This document shows positions 46,407-56,032 of a stretch of DNA of 64,000 nt, in pieces. The position numbers were made by a program, and so were the translations under genes. Each line of letters starts with the position of its first letter. Positions within the stretch are counted from its first letter, which is position 1. The notes beneath the pieces were generated by a model, which saw only the letters and a list, made by a program, of their open reading frames with translations, ran no database searches and was not told where the DNA came from. This DNA is from JAUWKC01 sp035527845 (lineage in GTDB: Bacteria; Planctomycetota; Phycisphaerae; Sedimentisphaerales; Anaerobacaceae). The stretch lies in contig DATKZT010000024.1 in the NCBI GenBank assembly GCA_035527845.1, forward strand, positions 1 through 64,000, given 5' to 3'.

Positions 46407-46461
46407 AATCGAACATAAAACCTATAGGATTAGTATAGTAAGTCAGTAAATGAGGGCTAAT

Positions 46462-48399
46462 ATGCAGATGACGCCTCAAAAGCCGCGTTTCCGGGTCCGC
46501 TGGGGCCTGACCATTATCCTGATGGCCGCGGCCTTTATTGTTGGATTTGTCCTGCGAGGATGCTGGTCCCAACAACAAGCACCTGACGAAACCGGCCGGG
46601 AAACCGCCAACCAGCAGCCCCCTACCCATGAGAAAGTAATCTGGACATGCTCGATGCACCCTCAAATCCGCCAGGACAAGCCCGGCAAGTGCCCGATTTG
46701 CTTCATGGACCTCGTTCCCGTTTCCACAGGCCCGGTCGACATCGGCGAGAGACGGATTTCCTTCTCCGAAGCCGCCACAAAGCTGATGGAGATTGAGACC
46801 ACACCCGTACAAAGGAAATTCGTTACCGCCCCCATCAGGATGGTCGGAAAAATCGACTACGATGAGACCCGCGTCAAGGACATCACCGCCTGGGTCCCCG
46901 GAAGAATCGACAGGCTCTATGTGGACTTCACCGGCATCACCGTCAACAAGGGCGACCACATGGTTTATCTGTACAGCCCCGAACTCTTGAGCGCTCAGGC
47001 CGAACTGCTCCAGGCCGCAAAGGCCGCAAAGAATCTGCCCGGCGGTTCCGAACTCATGAACAAATCCGTGATTGACAACCTCGAAGCCAGCAGAGAAAAA
47101 CTCCGCCTGCTCGGCCTCAACCCGCAGCAGATTGCCGACATCGAAAAGACAGGCAGGCCCGTTGACCACCTCACTATTTATGCCCCCATAGGCGGTATCG
47201 TCATACAAAAGAACGCCACAGAGGGCATGTACGTCCAGACCGGAACCAGAATCTACACGATTGCAGACCTCTCACAACTGTGGGTCAAGCTGGACGCCTA
47301 CGAATCCGATATGGTGTGGGTCCGTTATGGCCAGCAGGTCCAGTTCGAGGTCGAGGCCTACCCCGGCGAGCTTTTCACCGGCAGAATAAGCTTCATAGAC
47401 CCCGTCCTCGACCCCAAGACCCGCACGGTAAAGCTCCGGGTTGATCTTCCCAACCCCGACGGCAGGCTAAAGCCCGACATGTTCGTACAGGCAGTCGTTC
47501 ACGCAAAAATCGCACAGGGCGGCAAAGTCATGGACCCCGCTATGGCCGGCAAGTACATCTGCCCGATGCATCCGAGCATAGTAAAGGACGCCCCCGGCAC
47601 GTGCGACATCTGCGGAATGGATTTAGTGACCACCGAGTCGCTCGGCTACGTAAAAGCCCGCGAACCCAACGAAGCGCCCCTGGTCATTCCCGCCTCGGCG
47701 CCACTGATCACCGGCAAAAGGGCCGTCGTTTACCTTCAGGTCCCCGACGCCAACAAGCCGACCTTCGAGGGCAGGCAGGTAGTGCTCGGACCGCGCGCAG
47801 GCGACTACTACATCGTCGACTCCGGACTCCAGCAGGGCGATACCGTCGTAACAAAAGGAAATTTCAAGATCGATTCCGCCCTCCAGATTCAGGCGAAACC
47901 GAGCATGATGAGTGCCGGCGAGCCCCAGTTCGAGGCCCCTGATGAATTTCACCGCCAGTTCCGCCGCGTCATCGACGCCTATTTGCCCATCCAGCGGGCC
48001 CTTGCCGCTGACAACCTCGCCGAAGCCGCCAAAGCAGCCGGCGCCGCTCTGGGGCCTCTTTCGCAAGTCGATATGACCATCCTCTCCGAGGACGCCCATC
48101 AGTTCTGGATGAAAAAGAGTGACGCCATAAAAACCTCCCTGCAGGCCGTCAACAAAGCAGCGGATATCGAAAACGCACGAAAGGCCTTCGAAACCCTCTC
48201 GGGCGAAGTTACCGCCGTAATGCAGCGATTCGGTATCCGACCCGACAAGACGCTGTACCTGCTCCATTGCCCCATGGCCTTCGACAACAAGGGGGCCGAT
48301 TGGCTCCAGGATAGCAAAGACACCAAGAATCCTTATTTCGGCGCCTCTATGCTGAAGTGCGGCTCGGTCGTACGCGAGTTTGCCAATAAGAACAGGTAG
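46462..48399 (+). CDS. RND efflux periplasmic adaptor (CusB-like) with two heavy-metal-binding domains
   Basis: 645 aa from ATG 46462 (GAGGG five bases upstream; ATG 46450 possible). An N-terminal membrane anchor (~10-32) precedes a heavy-metal-binding domain at ~60-85 (TCSMHPQIRQDKPGKCPICFMDL). The adaptor core follows (GRIDRLYVDFTGITVNKGD lipoyl-like, VQTGTRIYTIADLSQLWV). A second metal-binding domain is inserted at ~362-390 (YICPMHPSIV, CDICGMDL). The C-terminus (~495-640) is DUF3347-like, helical. By family it exports Cu(I)/Ag(I) with the RND pump encoded at 48885. Confidence 0.9.
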   Translation: MQMTPQKPRFRVRWGLTIILMAAAFIVGFVLRGCWSQQQAPDETGRETANQQPPTHEKVIWTCSMHPQIRQDKPGKCPICFMDLVPVSTGPVDIGERRISFSEAATKLMEIETTPVQRKFVTAPIRMVGKIDYDETRVKDITAWVPGRIDRLYVDFTGITVNKGDHMVYLYSPELLSAQAELLQAAKAAKNLPGGSELMNKSVIDNLEASREKLRLLGLNPQQIADIEKTGRPVDHLTIYAPIGGIVIQKNATEGMYVQTGTRIYTIADLSQLWVKLDAYESDMVWVRYGQQVQFEVEAYPGELFTGRISFIDPVLDPKTRTVKLRVDLPNPDGRLKPDMFVQAVVHAKIAQGGKVMDPAMAGKYICPMHPSIVKDAPGTCDICGMDLVTTESLGYVKAREPNEAPLVIPASAPLITGKRAVVYLQVPDANKPTFEGRQVVLGPRAGDYYIVDSGLQQGDTVVTKGNFKIDSALQIQAKPSMMSAGEPQFEAPDEFHRQFRRVIDAYLPIQRALAADNLAEAAKAAGAALGPLSQVDMTILSEDAHQFWMKKSDAIKTSLQAVNKAADIENARKAFETLSGEVTAVMQRFGIRPDKTLYLLHCPMAFDNKGADWLQDSKDTKNPYFGASMLKCGSVVREFANKNR

Positions 48400-48446
48400 A
48401 ACAGAACATTGTAAACACAGAGACACTTTTTTTAAGGAGCAAAATT

Positions 48447-48749
48447 ATGAACACAAAGAATGCAAAAATCGTGATGGTATTCCTGGCCGCCGGGCTTCTG
48501 CTCGTCGCACTTGCTGCACTAAATGGCTGCAAGAAGGAGCCCGCGCCCGCGGCCCCGCCCGTGTCTTCGGCGGTCGCCTTGACTCTACCCGAGCAGACAA
48601 TCTGCCCCATAATGGGAAAACCGATAGATAAAAATGTGTACACCGAATATAAGGGCAAGAAGGTCTATTTCTGCTGTCCGGGGTGCGAAGAGAAGTTCAA
48701 GGCCGAGCCGGAAAAGTACATTGCCAAGCTGCCCCAGTTCAAAAGCTGA
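48447..48749 (+). CDS. YHS-domain lipoprotein
   Basis: 100 aa; AAGGAG before the ATG. A lipoprotein signal ends ALNGC. Residues ~50-95 are a YHS domain (TICPIMGKPIDKNVYTEY, VYFCCPGCEEKF) with paired Cys. YHS domains bind copper or related metals. Placed between the adaptor and pump, it is probably a periplasmic metal-binding helper of this efflux system. Confidence 0.87.
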   Translation: MNTKNAKIVMVFLAAGLLLVALAALNGCKKEPAPAAPPVSSAVALTLPEQTICPIMGKPIDKNVYTEYKGKKVYFCCPGCEEKFKAEPEKYIAKLPQFKS

Positions 48750-48884
48750 GATTTGGCTGAGGCCGTCTAACAAAACCTGGATGCTTGTCAGTCTGCTGTC
48801 ATTGCCGCAGAATTTGTCCGGGCGAACGTAGGTGGCAGGAGTCCGGACGTACAACAATAAACTCTTGTCAGAACCTCTGAATAT

Positions 48885-51800
48885 ATGACTGAAGACGATG
48901 TAAAAAGCACACGCAAGCCCTCTCTGCTCGACAGCGTAATACGGTTCTGCCTCGAGAACAAGCTGGTCGTTGCGCTGCTTGTGATATTTGTCCTCGGCTG
49001 GGGCATTATGGTTGCGCCGTTCGACTGGGACCTCGGCGGCCTGCCCCGCAGCCCCGTACCCGTCGACGCAATTCCCGACATCGGCGAAAACCAGCAGATT
49101 GTCTTTACCGACTGGCCCGGACGCTCCCCGCAGGACGTACAGGACCAGATAACATACCCGCTCACCCTGTCGCTGCTCGGCATTCCCGACGTAAAGACTA
49201 TTCGAAGCCAGTCCATGTTCGGTTTCTCCTCGATATATGTTATCTTCGGCGAAAAGGTCGATTTCGAAACCGCCCAGAACCGAATTGTCGCCAAGCTCAA
49301 CAGCCTGCCCCCCGGCCTGATACCGGAAGGCGTGCAGCCCGCGCTGGGACCCTACGCCACCGCACTCGGACAGGTATTCTGGTACACCCTCGAAGGAAGA
49401 GACCCGAAGGGCAATCCGGCAGGGGGCTGGGACCTCGACGAGCTCCGATCCATCCAGGACTGGAATGTCCGTTATTCCCTGATGTCCGCCAACGGAATCG
49501 CCGAGGTTGCCTCCGTAGGGGGCTTCGTCAGGGAGTATCAGATAGACGTTGACCCCGATGCCATGCGCGCCTACAAGGTCGCGCTCGGCGACGTCTACAA
49601 CGCCGTCAGAATGTCCAACGTCGATGTAGGCGCACGAACCATCGAGATCAACAAGGTCGAGTATGTCATTCGCGGCCTCGGATTCATCAAGAAGTTGTCC
49701 GACCTCGAAGAAACCGTCGTGAAGGTAAACGATAATGTCCCTGTTTACATCAAAGACATAGCAAACGTCTCCTTCGGCCCGGCCCTGCGAAGAGGCGCAC
49801 TCGACAAGGGCGGCGCAGAGGCCGTCGGTGGCGTCGCCGTCGTTCGATACGGCTTCAATCCCCTCGACGCCATCAAGAACGTAAAAAAGAAAATTCAGGA
49901 AATCTCACCCGGACTCCCCAAAAAGACCCTTGCCGACGGAACCGTCTCACAGGTCACCATTGTTCCCTTCTATGACCGCACCGGTCTTATTTACGAAACC
50001 CTCGGCACACTCAACACCGCGCTTACCGAGGAAATACTCGTCACCATCATAGTCGTTATCGTCCTCGTGCTGCACCTCAGAAGCTCACTGCTCATCAGCG
50101 GCCTGCTCCCACTGGCCGTGCTGATGGCCTTTATCGCCATGAAGATATTCGGCGTCGATGCCAACATCGTCGCACTTTCCGGAATCGCCATCGCCATCGG
50201 CACTATGGTCGATATGGGCATCGTAATCTGCGAAAATATCCTCAGACATCTGGCTGAGGCAAAACCGGAAGACAACAGACTCGAGGTCGTTTTCAACGCC
50301 GCCAGCGAGGTCGGAAGCGCCGTCCTCACCGCCGTCTCAACCACCATAGTCGGATTCCTGCCGGTCTTCACAATGACAGGCCCCGAGGGAAAGCTCTTCA
50401 AGCCCCTCGCCTTTACAAAAACCTTCGCACTGATCGCCTCCGTAATTGTCGCCATAACCATTATTCCCCCGGCCGCCCACATACTTTTTACCAAAAAAGT
50501 CGCCCTCAAAAAAGTAATGCGATACGTATTGGCCGCCGCGCTTGCGCTGCTTGCCGTCACCGCCGGCATCTGGCTCACCTGGTGGATAGGCGCCGTCATC
50601 GCCGCCGTCGCCCTTTATCACCTCTTGAACGAACGCATCCCACAAAGACTTAAAGGACGCCTCCCTCTGCTGGCCAACATCCTCGCCATGATCGTCGTCG
50701 CCGTCATCCTCACCCGCCACTGGCTACCGCTGGGCCCGGCAAGGGGCCTGCTGCGAAACCTCATATTTGTGGCACTGCTCATCGGCGGACTCCTCACCTT
50801 CTTCAAGATCTTTCAGGCCCTGTACCCGCGAATCTTAGCCTGGTGTCTTGCACACAAGATACTCTTTTTGTGCATACCGTTGACCGTCCTGCTCTTCGCT
50901 GCCATGATCTGGCTCGGTTTCCCAAAGGTATTCTCCTTCGTGCCAGGACCGCTAAGAGCAAATCGTCTCTGGTCCGCAGCCGCCCACGCCTTTCCCGGCC
51001 TCGGAAAAGAATTCATGCCCCCACTCGACGAAGGCTCATATCTCTACATGCCCACAACCATGCCCCACGCCTCAATCGGAGAGTGCCTCGATATACTTCA
51101 TAAGCAGGATATCGCCTTCAACTCCATCCCCGAGATAGAGTCCGTCGTTGGAAAAATCGGCCGCGTCGAAAGCCCCCTCGACCCAGCCCCCATTTCAATG
51201 ATTGAAACCGTAATAAATTACAAGTCCGAATACATACTCGACAAGGACGGTCATCGCGAACGTTTCAAATACGACAGCAAGGCCGCCCAATTCGTACGCG
51301 ACCCCAACGGCGCCCTCATACCAGATGCCCGCGGCAGGCCTTACCGCCAATGGCGCGAACATATCAAAAACCCGGACGACATCTGGGATGAAATCGTAAA
51401 GGCCGGCCAAATCCCCGGAACCACCAGCGCACCGAGACTCCAGCCCATCGCCGCGAGAATCGTTATGCTCCAGAGCGGAATGCGAGCACCAATGGGAGTC
51501 AAGGTCAAAGGCCCCGACCTCGATACCATCGAAAAAGTCGGCCTCGATATCGAACGCTTCCTCAAGCAGGTCCCCTCCGTCGAACCTTCCGCCGTCATTG
51601 CAGACAGAATCGTCGGAAAACCATATCTCGAGATAGAAATTGACCGCAATGCCATTGCCAGATATGGCCTCCACATCCGGGACGTCCAGAACGTTATCGA
51701 AGTCGCAATAGGCGGACAACGAATCACAACCACCGTCGAGGGCCGCGAACGATACCCCGTCAGGGTCAGATACATGAGAGAGCTCCGGGATACCATCGAA

Positions 51801-52682
51801 ACCCTCGGAAAAATCCTCGTCCCCGCCGCCGACGGCTCACAGATTCCGGTGATACAGCTCGCTGAAATTCGCTATGTCAGAGGACCACAGGCAATAAAGA
51901 GCGAGGACACCTTCCTTGTCGGCTACGTCGTATTCGACAAAAAGCCCGGCTACGCCGAGGTTGACGTCGTCCAGCAATGTCAAAGATTCTTAGAGGCAAA
52001 AATCGACAGCGGAGAATTTGTCCTGCCCGCAGGCGTCAGCTATGCCTTCGCCGGAAGCTATGAAAACCAAGTCCGCGCCCAAAAAACCCTCTCCATTGTC
52101 ATACCGCTCGCCCTGTTCATCATTTTCATGATTCTGTACTTCCAGTTCAAATCCACCGTAACCAGCCTCCTCGTCTTCTCCGGAATCATCGTCGCCTGGG
52201 CCGGAGGATTCCTCCTGATCTGGTTCTACGCCCAGCCGTGGTTTCTGGATTTCAGCGTATTCGGCGTCAACATGCGAGAGCTTTTCCAGGTCCATCCCAT
52301 CAATCTCAGCGTCGCCGTTTGGGTCGGCTTCCTCGCCCTTTTCGGAATTGCCTCCGACGACGGCGTCGTAATGTGCACCTATATCGAGCAGTCCTTCAGA
52401 AAAAGAGAACCCGATAACCGACCCGATGTGCGAAAGGCCGTCATCGCCGCAGGTTCAAGAAGAATCAGACCCTGCCTCATGACCACCGCCACCACCATCC
52501 TGGCGCTCATACCGGTCCTGACCTCCACCGGCCGCGGCTCCGACATCATGGTCCCTATGGCCATACCTTCCTTCGGCGGAATGAGCATAGAAATCATCAC
52601 CATGCTCATCGTGCCCGTGCTCTATTCCGCCGTAAAGGAATTCAAATTGAGAATAAGACCCGCCGAACCGAAAAAAGACTGA
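48885..52682 (+). CDS. heavy-metal RND efflux pump (CusA-like), enlarged
   Basis: 1265 aa against ~1050 for E. coli CusA. No clear ribosome-binding site. RND hallmarks: PDIGENQQIVFTDWPG at the start, AIGTMVDMGIVICENILRH in TM4 with the proton-relay Asp, and AVWVGFLALFGIASDDGVVM plus MTTATTILALIPVLTSTGRG near the end. Extra length comes from a hydrophobic insert of roughly 120 residues (~545-665, about four helices) between the two halves and a polar insert near 770-835. Exports mono- or divalent metal ions with the upstream adaptor. No outer-membrane channel gene is nearby. Confidence 0.9.
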   Translation: MTEDDVKSTRKPSLLDSVIRFCLENKLVVALLVIFVLGWGIMVAPFDWDLGGLPRSPVPVDAIPDIGENQQIVFTDWPGRSPQDVQDQITYPLTLSLLGIPDVKTIRSQSMFGFSSIYVIFGEKVDFETAQNRIVAKLNSLPPGLIPEGVQPALGPYATALGQVFWYTLEGRDPKGNPAGGWDLDELRSIQDWNVRYSLMSANGIAEVASVGGFVREYQIDVDPDAMRAYKVALGDVYNAVRMSNVDVGARTIEINKVEYVIRGLGFIKKLSDLEETVVKVNDNVPVYIKDIANVSFGPALRRGALDKGGAEAVGGVAVVRYGFNPLDAIKNVKKKIQEISPGLPKKTLADGTVSQVTIVPFYDRTGLIYETLGTLNTALTEEILVTIIVVIVLVLHLRSSLLISGLLPLAVLMAFIAMKIFGVDANIVALSGIAIAIGTMVDMGIVICENILRHLAEAKPEDNRLEVVFNAASEVGSAVLTAVSTTIVGFLPVFTMTGPEGKLFKPLAFTKTFALIASVIVAITIIPPAAHILFTKKVALKKVMRYVLAAALALLAVTAGIWLTWWIGAVIAAVALYHLLNERIPQRLKGRLPLLANILAMIVVAVILTRHWLPLGPARGLLRNLIFVALLIGGLLTFFKIFQALYPRILAWCLAHKILFLCIPLTVLLFAAMIWLGFPKVFSFVPGPLRANRLWSAAAHAFPGLGKEFMPPLDEGSYLYMPTTMPHASIGECLDILHKQDIAFNSIPEIESVVGKIGRVESPLDPAPISMIETVINYKSEYILDKDGHRERFKYDSKAAQFVRDPNGALIPDARGRPYRQWREHIKNPDDIWDEIVKAGQIPGTTSAPRLQPIAARIVMLQSGMRAPMGVKVKGPDLDTIEKVGLDIERFLKQVPSVEPSAVIADRIVGKPYLEIEIDRNAIARYGLHIRDVQNVIEVAIGGQRITTTVEGRERYPVRVRYMRELRDTIETLGKILVPAADGSQIPVIQLAEIRYVRGPQAIKSEDTFLVGYVVFDKKPGYAEVDVVQQCQRFLEAKIDSGEFVLPAGVSYAFAGSYENQVRAQKTLSIVIPLALFIIFMILYFQFKSTVTSLLVFSGIIVAWAGGFLLIWFYAQPWFLDFSVFGVNMRELFQVHPINLSVAVWVGFLALFGIASDDGVVMCTYIEQSFRKREPDNRPDVRKAVIAAGSRRIRPCLMTTATTILALIPVLTSTGRGSDIMVPMAIPSFGGMSIEIITMLIVPVLYSAVKEFKLRIRPAEPKKD

Positions 52683-52687
52683 CATGC

Positions 52688-52716
52688 TTGACATACCGCC
52701 GCGCGGGTTATATGCT
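52688..52716 (+). promoter_or_regulatory. sigma70-type promoter of the Ni-SOD gene
   Basis: Perfect TTGACA at 52688-52693, 17-base spacer, TATGCT at 52711-52716, 64 bases before the ATG at 52780. It starts just after the pump gene, so the SOD is likely separately controlled. Confidence 0.6.
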
Positions 52717-52779
52717 AATACAAAACCGGCCCATTATCAATGGGGGGCAAAAGCAAAGCCGCTTTTTAGGAGAACCAAA

Positions 52780-53265
52780 ATGGCAAACCCGATTAGAAAA
52801 AGATTATCGATATTGGCAATCCTGCTTCTCCTTGTTGGCTCCGCCTCGTTGGTGTACTCCCACTGCCAGATTCCCTGCGGCATCTACGACGACCCCGCAC
52901 GCTTCGATACGATTGCCGAGAACATCACCACTATCGAAAAATCTATGAAGCAGATAGTCGAGCTTTCCGCAAACCAAAAGCCCGACATGAACCAGATCGT
53001 CCGATGGGTGAACAACAAAGAAGAACACGCCGACGATATAAGCCACATCATAACATATTACTTCATGGCACAGCGAATAAAGCCGGTCGAAGAAACCGAT
53101 GCCGACGCTTACAGGAAATACGTCAAAAAACTGACGCTGCTCCATAAGATGCTTGTTTATTGCATGAAGTGCAAACAGACCACCGACCTGGCGAACGTCG
53201 AGATGCTGAAAACCTTGCTGTCCGAGTTTCGAACCGCCTATCTTGAGGATGGTCACACGCATTAG
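52780..53265 (+). CDS. sodN: nickel superoxide dismutase with Sec signal peptide
   Basis: 161 aa from ATG 52780 (AGGAG upstream). A signal peptide (LSILAILLLLVGSASLVYS) is followed directly by HCQIPCGIYDD, the nickel hook with His1, Cys2 and Cys6. Cleavage after Ser gives exactly the free N-terminal His the metal site needs. The remaining ~120 residues match the four-helix bundle of SodN. Cytoplasmic Ni-SODs instead carry a short propeptide removed by SodX, which is not seen here. The enzyme should act in the periplasm, removing superoxide. Confidence 0.92.
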   Translation: MANPIRKRLSILAILLLLVGSASLVYSHCQIPCGIYDDPARFDTIAENITTIEKSMKQIVELSANQKPDMNQIVRWVNNKEEHADDISHIITYYFMAQRIKPVEETDADAYRKYVKKLTLLHKMLVYCMKCKQTTDLANVEMLKTLLSEFRTAYLEDGHTH

Positions 53266-53321
53266 ACTTTTGGCTTGGCTGTCTCCGCAGACGCAGCCTG
53301 TATTGTTGTTCATTATGAAGA

Positions 53322-55058
53322 ATGGCGCCGCTTATGGGAAAGAATCCGTCGCCACAAAAACCTGATGCAACCTCCGTCGTCCTGTGCGGCCAGGCAGGCC
53401 AGGGCATTCAGACCGTCGAATTCCTGCTGACCAGACTGCTGAAGCTCGTCGGCTATAACGTCTTCGCCACCAAGGAATACATGTCGCGCGTGCGCGGCGG
53501 AATGAACTCCACCCAGATAAGGATTTCATCCCGGCCCGTGCGCGCCTTCGCAGACCGCATCGATATCCTTGTTGCCCTCGATAAAGGGGGCGTCGCCCAT
53601 CTGGGCAAAAGGGTCTCTTCTGACACCGTTGTTCTGGGCGAAAAGGAAATTATCCGCGATGAAGAGATCCCCGGTAAATTCGTCGATGTCCCCTTTGTCA
53701 AAACCGCCTCTGAAATCGGCAATAAGGTTTATTCGAACGTCGTCGCCGTCGGCACCCTCGCCGGCATCTTCCGAATCGACAGCGCCCTGGTCGCCGACTT
53801 CGTAAAAAAGTTCTTCTCCGCCAAGGCCAGCGACATTGTCGAGAACAACGCCAAGGCCGCAAATGCAGGCTATAAGCTCGGAAGCGAACGGGCAAACAGC
53901 GAAAAAATCGAATTCCGAATCGAACCCGACGACAATGTCACCGGCCAGATTGTTCTGAACGGCGCCGAAGCCGTCGGACTCGGCGCCATCGCCGGAGGAT
54001 GCAATTTCATAGCCGCTTACCCAATGTCACCGTCAACCGCAGTCTTGGTCTTTCTTGCCAAACATGCCAAGCAGTTCGGCCTAATTGCCGAGCAGGCTGA
54101 GGACGAGATCGCCGCCATAAATATGGCGCTCGGCGCCTGGTACGCCGGCGCAAGGGCCATGGTCTCCACCTCCGGAGGCGGCTTCGCCCTGATGACAGAG
54201 GGCGTCAGCCTCGCCGGTATGATCGAATCCCCGCTCGTCATTCACCTCGCACAAAGGCCCGGGCCCGCAACAGGCCTGCCCACCAGAACAGAGCAGGGCG
54301 ACCTCGAACTTGCCCTCTATGCCGGACACGGAGAATTCCCAAGAATAATACTCGCGCCGGGCAAAATCGAAGACGCCTTCTATCTGACCCAGAGGGCCTT
54401 TAATCTTGCGGATAAGTATCAGGTCCCCGTCTTCGTCCTGACCGACCAGTATCTTATGGACTCGTATTACAATATCCCCTCACTTGACCTTTCGCAGACG
54501 AGGGTCGAAAAACATGTAATCAAGACCGCCAAAGACTACAAGAGATACGAGCTTACCGAAAATGGCATATCGCCCCGCGGCATACCGGGTTATGGCGAAG
54601 GACTGGTCGCCGTCGACAGCGACGAGCACGACACCGAAGGTCACATCACCGAGGACCTCGACCTCCGCACGAAAATGGTCGACAAGAGACTGACCAAGGC
54701 CCGGGAAATGGAAAACGACGCTATCCCCCCCGAACTCGTCGGCCCCGAAAAATACAAAACCCTCATAGTCGGATGGGGCTCCACATACAACGTCATAAAG
54801 GAAGCGATGGACAACCTCGCCCGCGACGATGTCGCGTTCCTCCATTTCAAACAGGTCTATCCGCTGCCGAAAGAAACGCCGGGTTTTCTGAGCAAGGCCC
54901 AAAGGACTATAATCATCGAGAACAACGCAACCTGTCAGTTCGGCAGGCTCATAAAACTCCGCACCGGAATCGATATCGAAAACAGAATTCTGAAATACAA
55001 CGGTTTGGCCTTCTCCGTCGAAGAGGTCACGGAAAAACTAAAAGAGCTGCTAATATAG
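53322..55058 (+). CDS. korA: 2-oxoacid:ferredoxin oxidoreductase, fused gamma-alpha subunit
   Basis: 578 aa. Residues ~17-190 are the gamma domain (VVLCGQAGQGIQTVEFLLTRLL, MSRVRGGMNSTQIRIS). Residues ~210-578 are the alpha part (AEAVGLGAIAGGCNFIAAYPMSPST, EDEIAAINMALGAWYAGARAM). This gamma-alpha fusion is typical of two-subunit 2-oxoglutarate- or 2-oxoacid-type enzymes. With the beta subunit it converts a 2-oxoacid plus CoA to acyl-CoA, CO2 and reduced ferredoxin. Substrate (2-oxoglutarate, pyruvate or other) cannot be fixed by eye. Confidence 0.88.
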   Translation: MAPLMGKNPSPQKPDATSVVLCGQAGQGIQTVEFLLTRLLKLVGYNVFATKEYMSRVRGGMNSTQIRISSRPVRAFADRIDILVALDKGGVAHLGKRVSSDTVVLGEKEIIRDEEIPGKFVDVPFVKTASEIGNKVYSNVVAVGTLAGIFRIDSALVADFVKKFFSAKASDIVENNAKAANAGYKLGSERANSEKIEFRIEPDDNVTGQIVLNGAEAVGLGAIAGGCNFIAAYPMSPSTAVLVFLAKHAKQFGLIAEQAEDEIAAINMALGAWYAGARAMVSTSGGGFALMTEGVSLAGMIESPLVIHLAQRPGPATGLPTRTEQGDLELALYAGHGEFPRIILAPGKIEDAFYLTQRAFNLADKYQVPVFVLTDQYLMDSYYNIPSLDLSQTRVEKHVIKTAKDYKRYELTENGISPRGIPGYGEGLVAVDSDEHDTEGHITEDLDLRTKMVDKRLTKAREMENDAIPPELVGPEKYKTLIVGWGSTYNVIKEAMDNLARDDVAFLHFKQVYPLPKETPGFLSKAQRTIIIENNATCQFGRLIKLRTGIDIENRILKYNGLAFSVEEVTEKLKELLI

Positions 55059-55067
55059 GACGGCGCT

Positions 55068-55937
55068 ATGGATTCGAAAGTCTTTGATATGGGTGACATC
55101 GACATCGCCTGGTGCCCCGGCTGCGGCAATTTCCCAATCCTAAAAACCTTGAAGCAGACCCTCGCCGAGCTCCAAATCGACCAGACCCGTCTTGTCCTCG
55201 TCTCAGGCATAGGCCAGGCCGCAAAGATTCCGCACTATTTCAAAACCAATTTCTTCAACGGCCTGCACGGCCGCGCTCTGCCGCCCGCCACTGCAATAAA
55301 GGCGGCCAACCCGCACCTGACCGTAATCGCCGAAAGCGGCGACGGTGACATGTACGGTGAAGGCGGAAATCACTTCCTCCATACGATTCGCAGAAACCCG
55401 GACATCACAAACATCGTCCACAACAACATGGTTTACGGCCTGACCAAGGGCCAGGCCTCGCCAACCAGTCAGCTCGGCTTCAAGACGCCCGTCCAGGTCG
55501 CCGGCGTATTTCTCGAACCTTTCAATCCGCTCGCCGTTGCCATTGCCCTTGACGCGGGCTTTGTCGCCAGGGCCTTTGCCGGCGACGCGGAGCAGACAAA
55601 AGAAATTCTCAAAAAAGCCATCACCCACAAAGGCTACGCACTTGTCGATATATTCCAGCCGTGCGTTACATTCAACAAGACTAATACTTACCAGTGGTTC
55701 AAGGAACATTGTTACTATCTTGAAGATTCCTACAATCCAGAAGACAGGACCGCAGCCTTCGAAAGGGCGACCGAGACGGAGAAACTCCCCCTCGGCATCT
55801 TCTACATCAAAACCAATAAGAAAACATTCGAAGAAAACATCGCAATCTACGCCCAGAACGATCGGCCACTGTATAAGAGAGAACCCGATATGGAAAAACT
55901 ACGTAAACTGATTGAGAGCTTCAAGAGCGAAAACTAA
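55068..55937 (+). CDS. korB: 2-oxoacid:ferredoxin oxidoreductase beta subunit
   Basis: 289 aa, nine bases after the alpha gene. Cys-containing WCPGCGNFPIL and GIGQAAKIPHYF at the start, HGRALPPATAIKAANP, and the TPP-binding GDGDMYGEGGNHF with NNMVYGLTKGQ. It supplies thiamine diphosphate. A 4Fe-4S cluster is bound by the early Cys pair plus CVTF. Forms the enzyme with the fused subunit. Confidence 0.92.
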   Translation: MDSKVFDMGDIDIAWCPGCGNFPILKTLKQTLAELQIDQTRLVLVSGIGQAAKIPHYFKTNFFNGLHGRALPPATAIKAANPHLTVIAESGDGDMYGEGGNHFLHTIRRNPDITNIVHNNMVYGLTKGQASPTSQLGFKTPVQVAGVFLEPFNPLAVAIALDAGFVARAFAGDAEQTKEILKKAITHKGYALVDIFQPCVTFNKTNTYQWFKEHCYYLEDSYNPEDRTAAFERATETEKLPLGIFYIKTNKKTFEENIAIYAQNDRPLYKREPDMEKLRKLIESFKSEN

Positions 55938-56032
55938 TGTTCCGTCAAGCTCGAAACAGTGGGTGTGATTGCGAGTGAGGTCATGCAATCTTCATTTAGC
56001 CTGCGGTTTAGGCGCAGGTAACGACAAAAAAG

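Larger units (their letters stand above)
45818..46461. other. divergent intergenic region, CODH operon / Cus operon
   Basis: 644 bases without a convincing gene. It contains a 7-bp inverted repeat GGAGACC (45840-45846) / GGTCTCC (45871-45877), a minus-strand -10 candidate and a plus-strand promoter described separately. I looked for a cobalamin riboswitch box on the CODH side and did not find one. Confidence 0.6.

Noticed and set aside
45818..46461. Cobalamin riboswitch ahead of the corrinoid operon
   Set aside because: Expected because of B12 use, but I found no B12-box-like sequence on the minus strand.
46312..47208. 298-codon minus-strand open frame over the adaptor gene
   Set aside because: The adaptor on the + strand has two clear metal-binding domains; the minus frame has no ribosome-binding site or family features.
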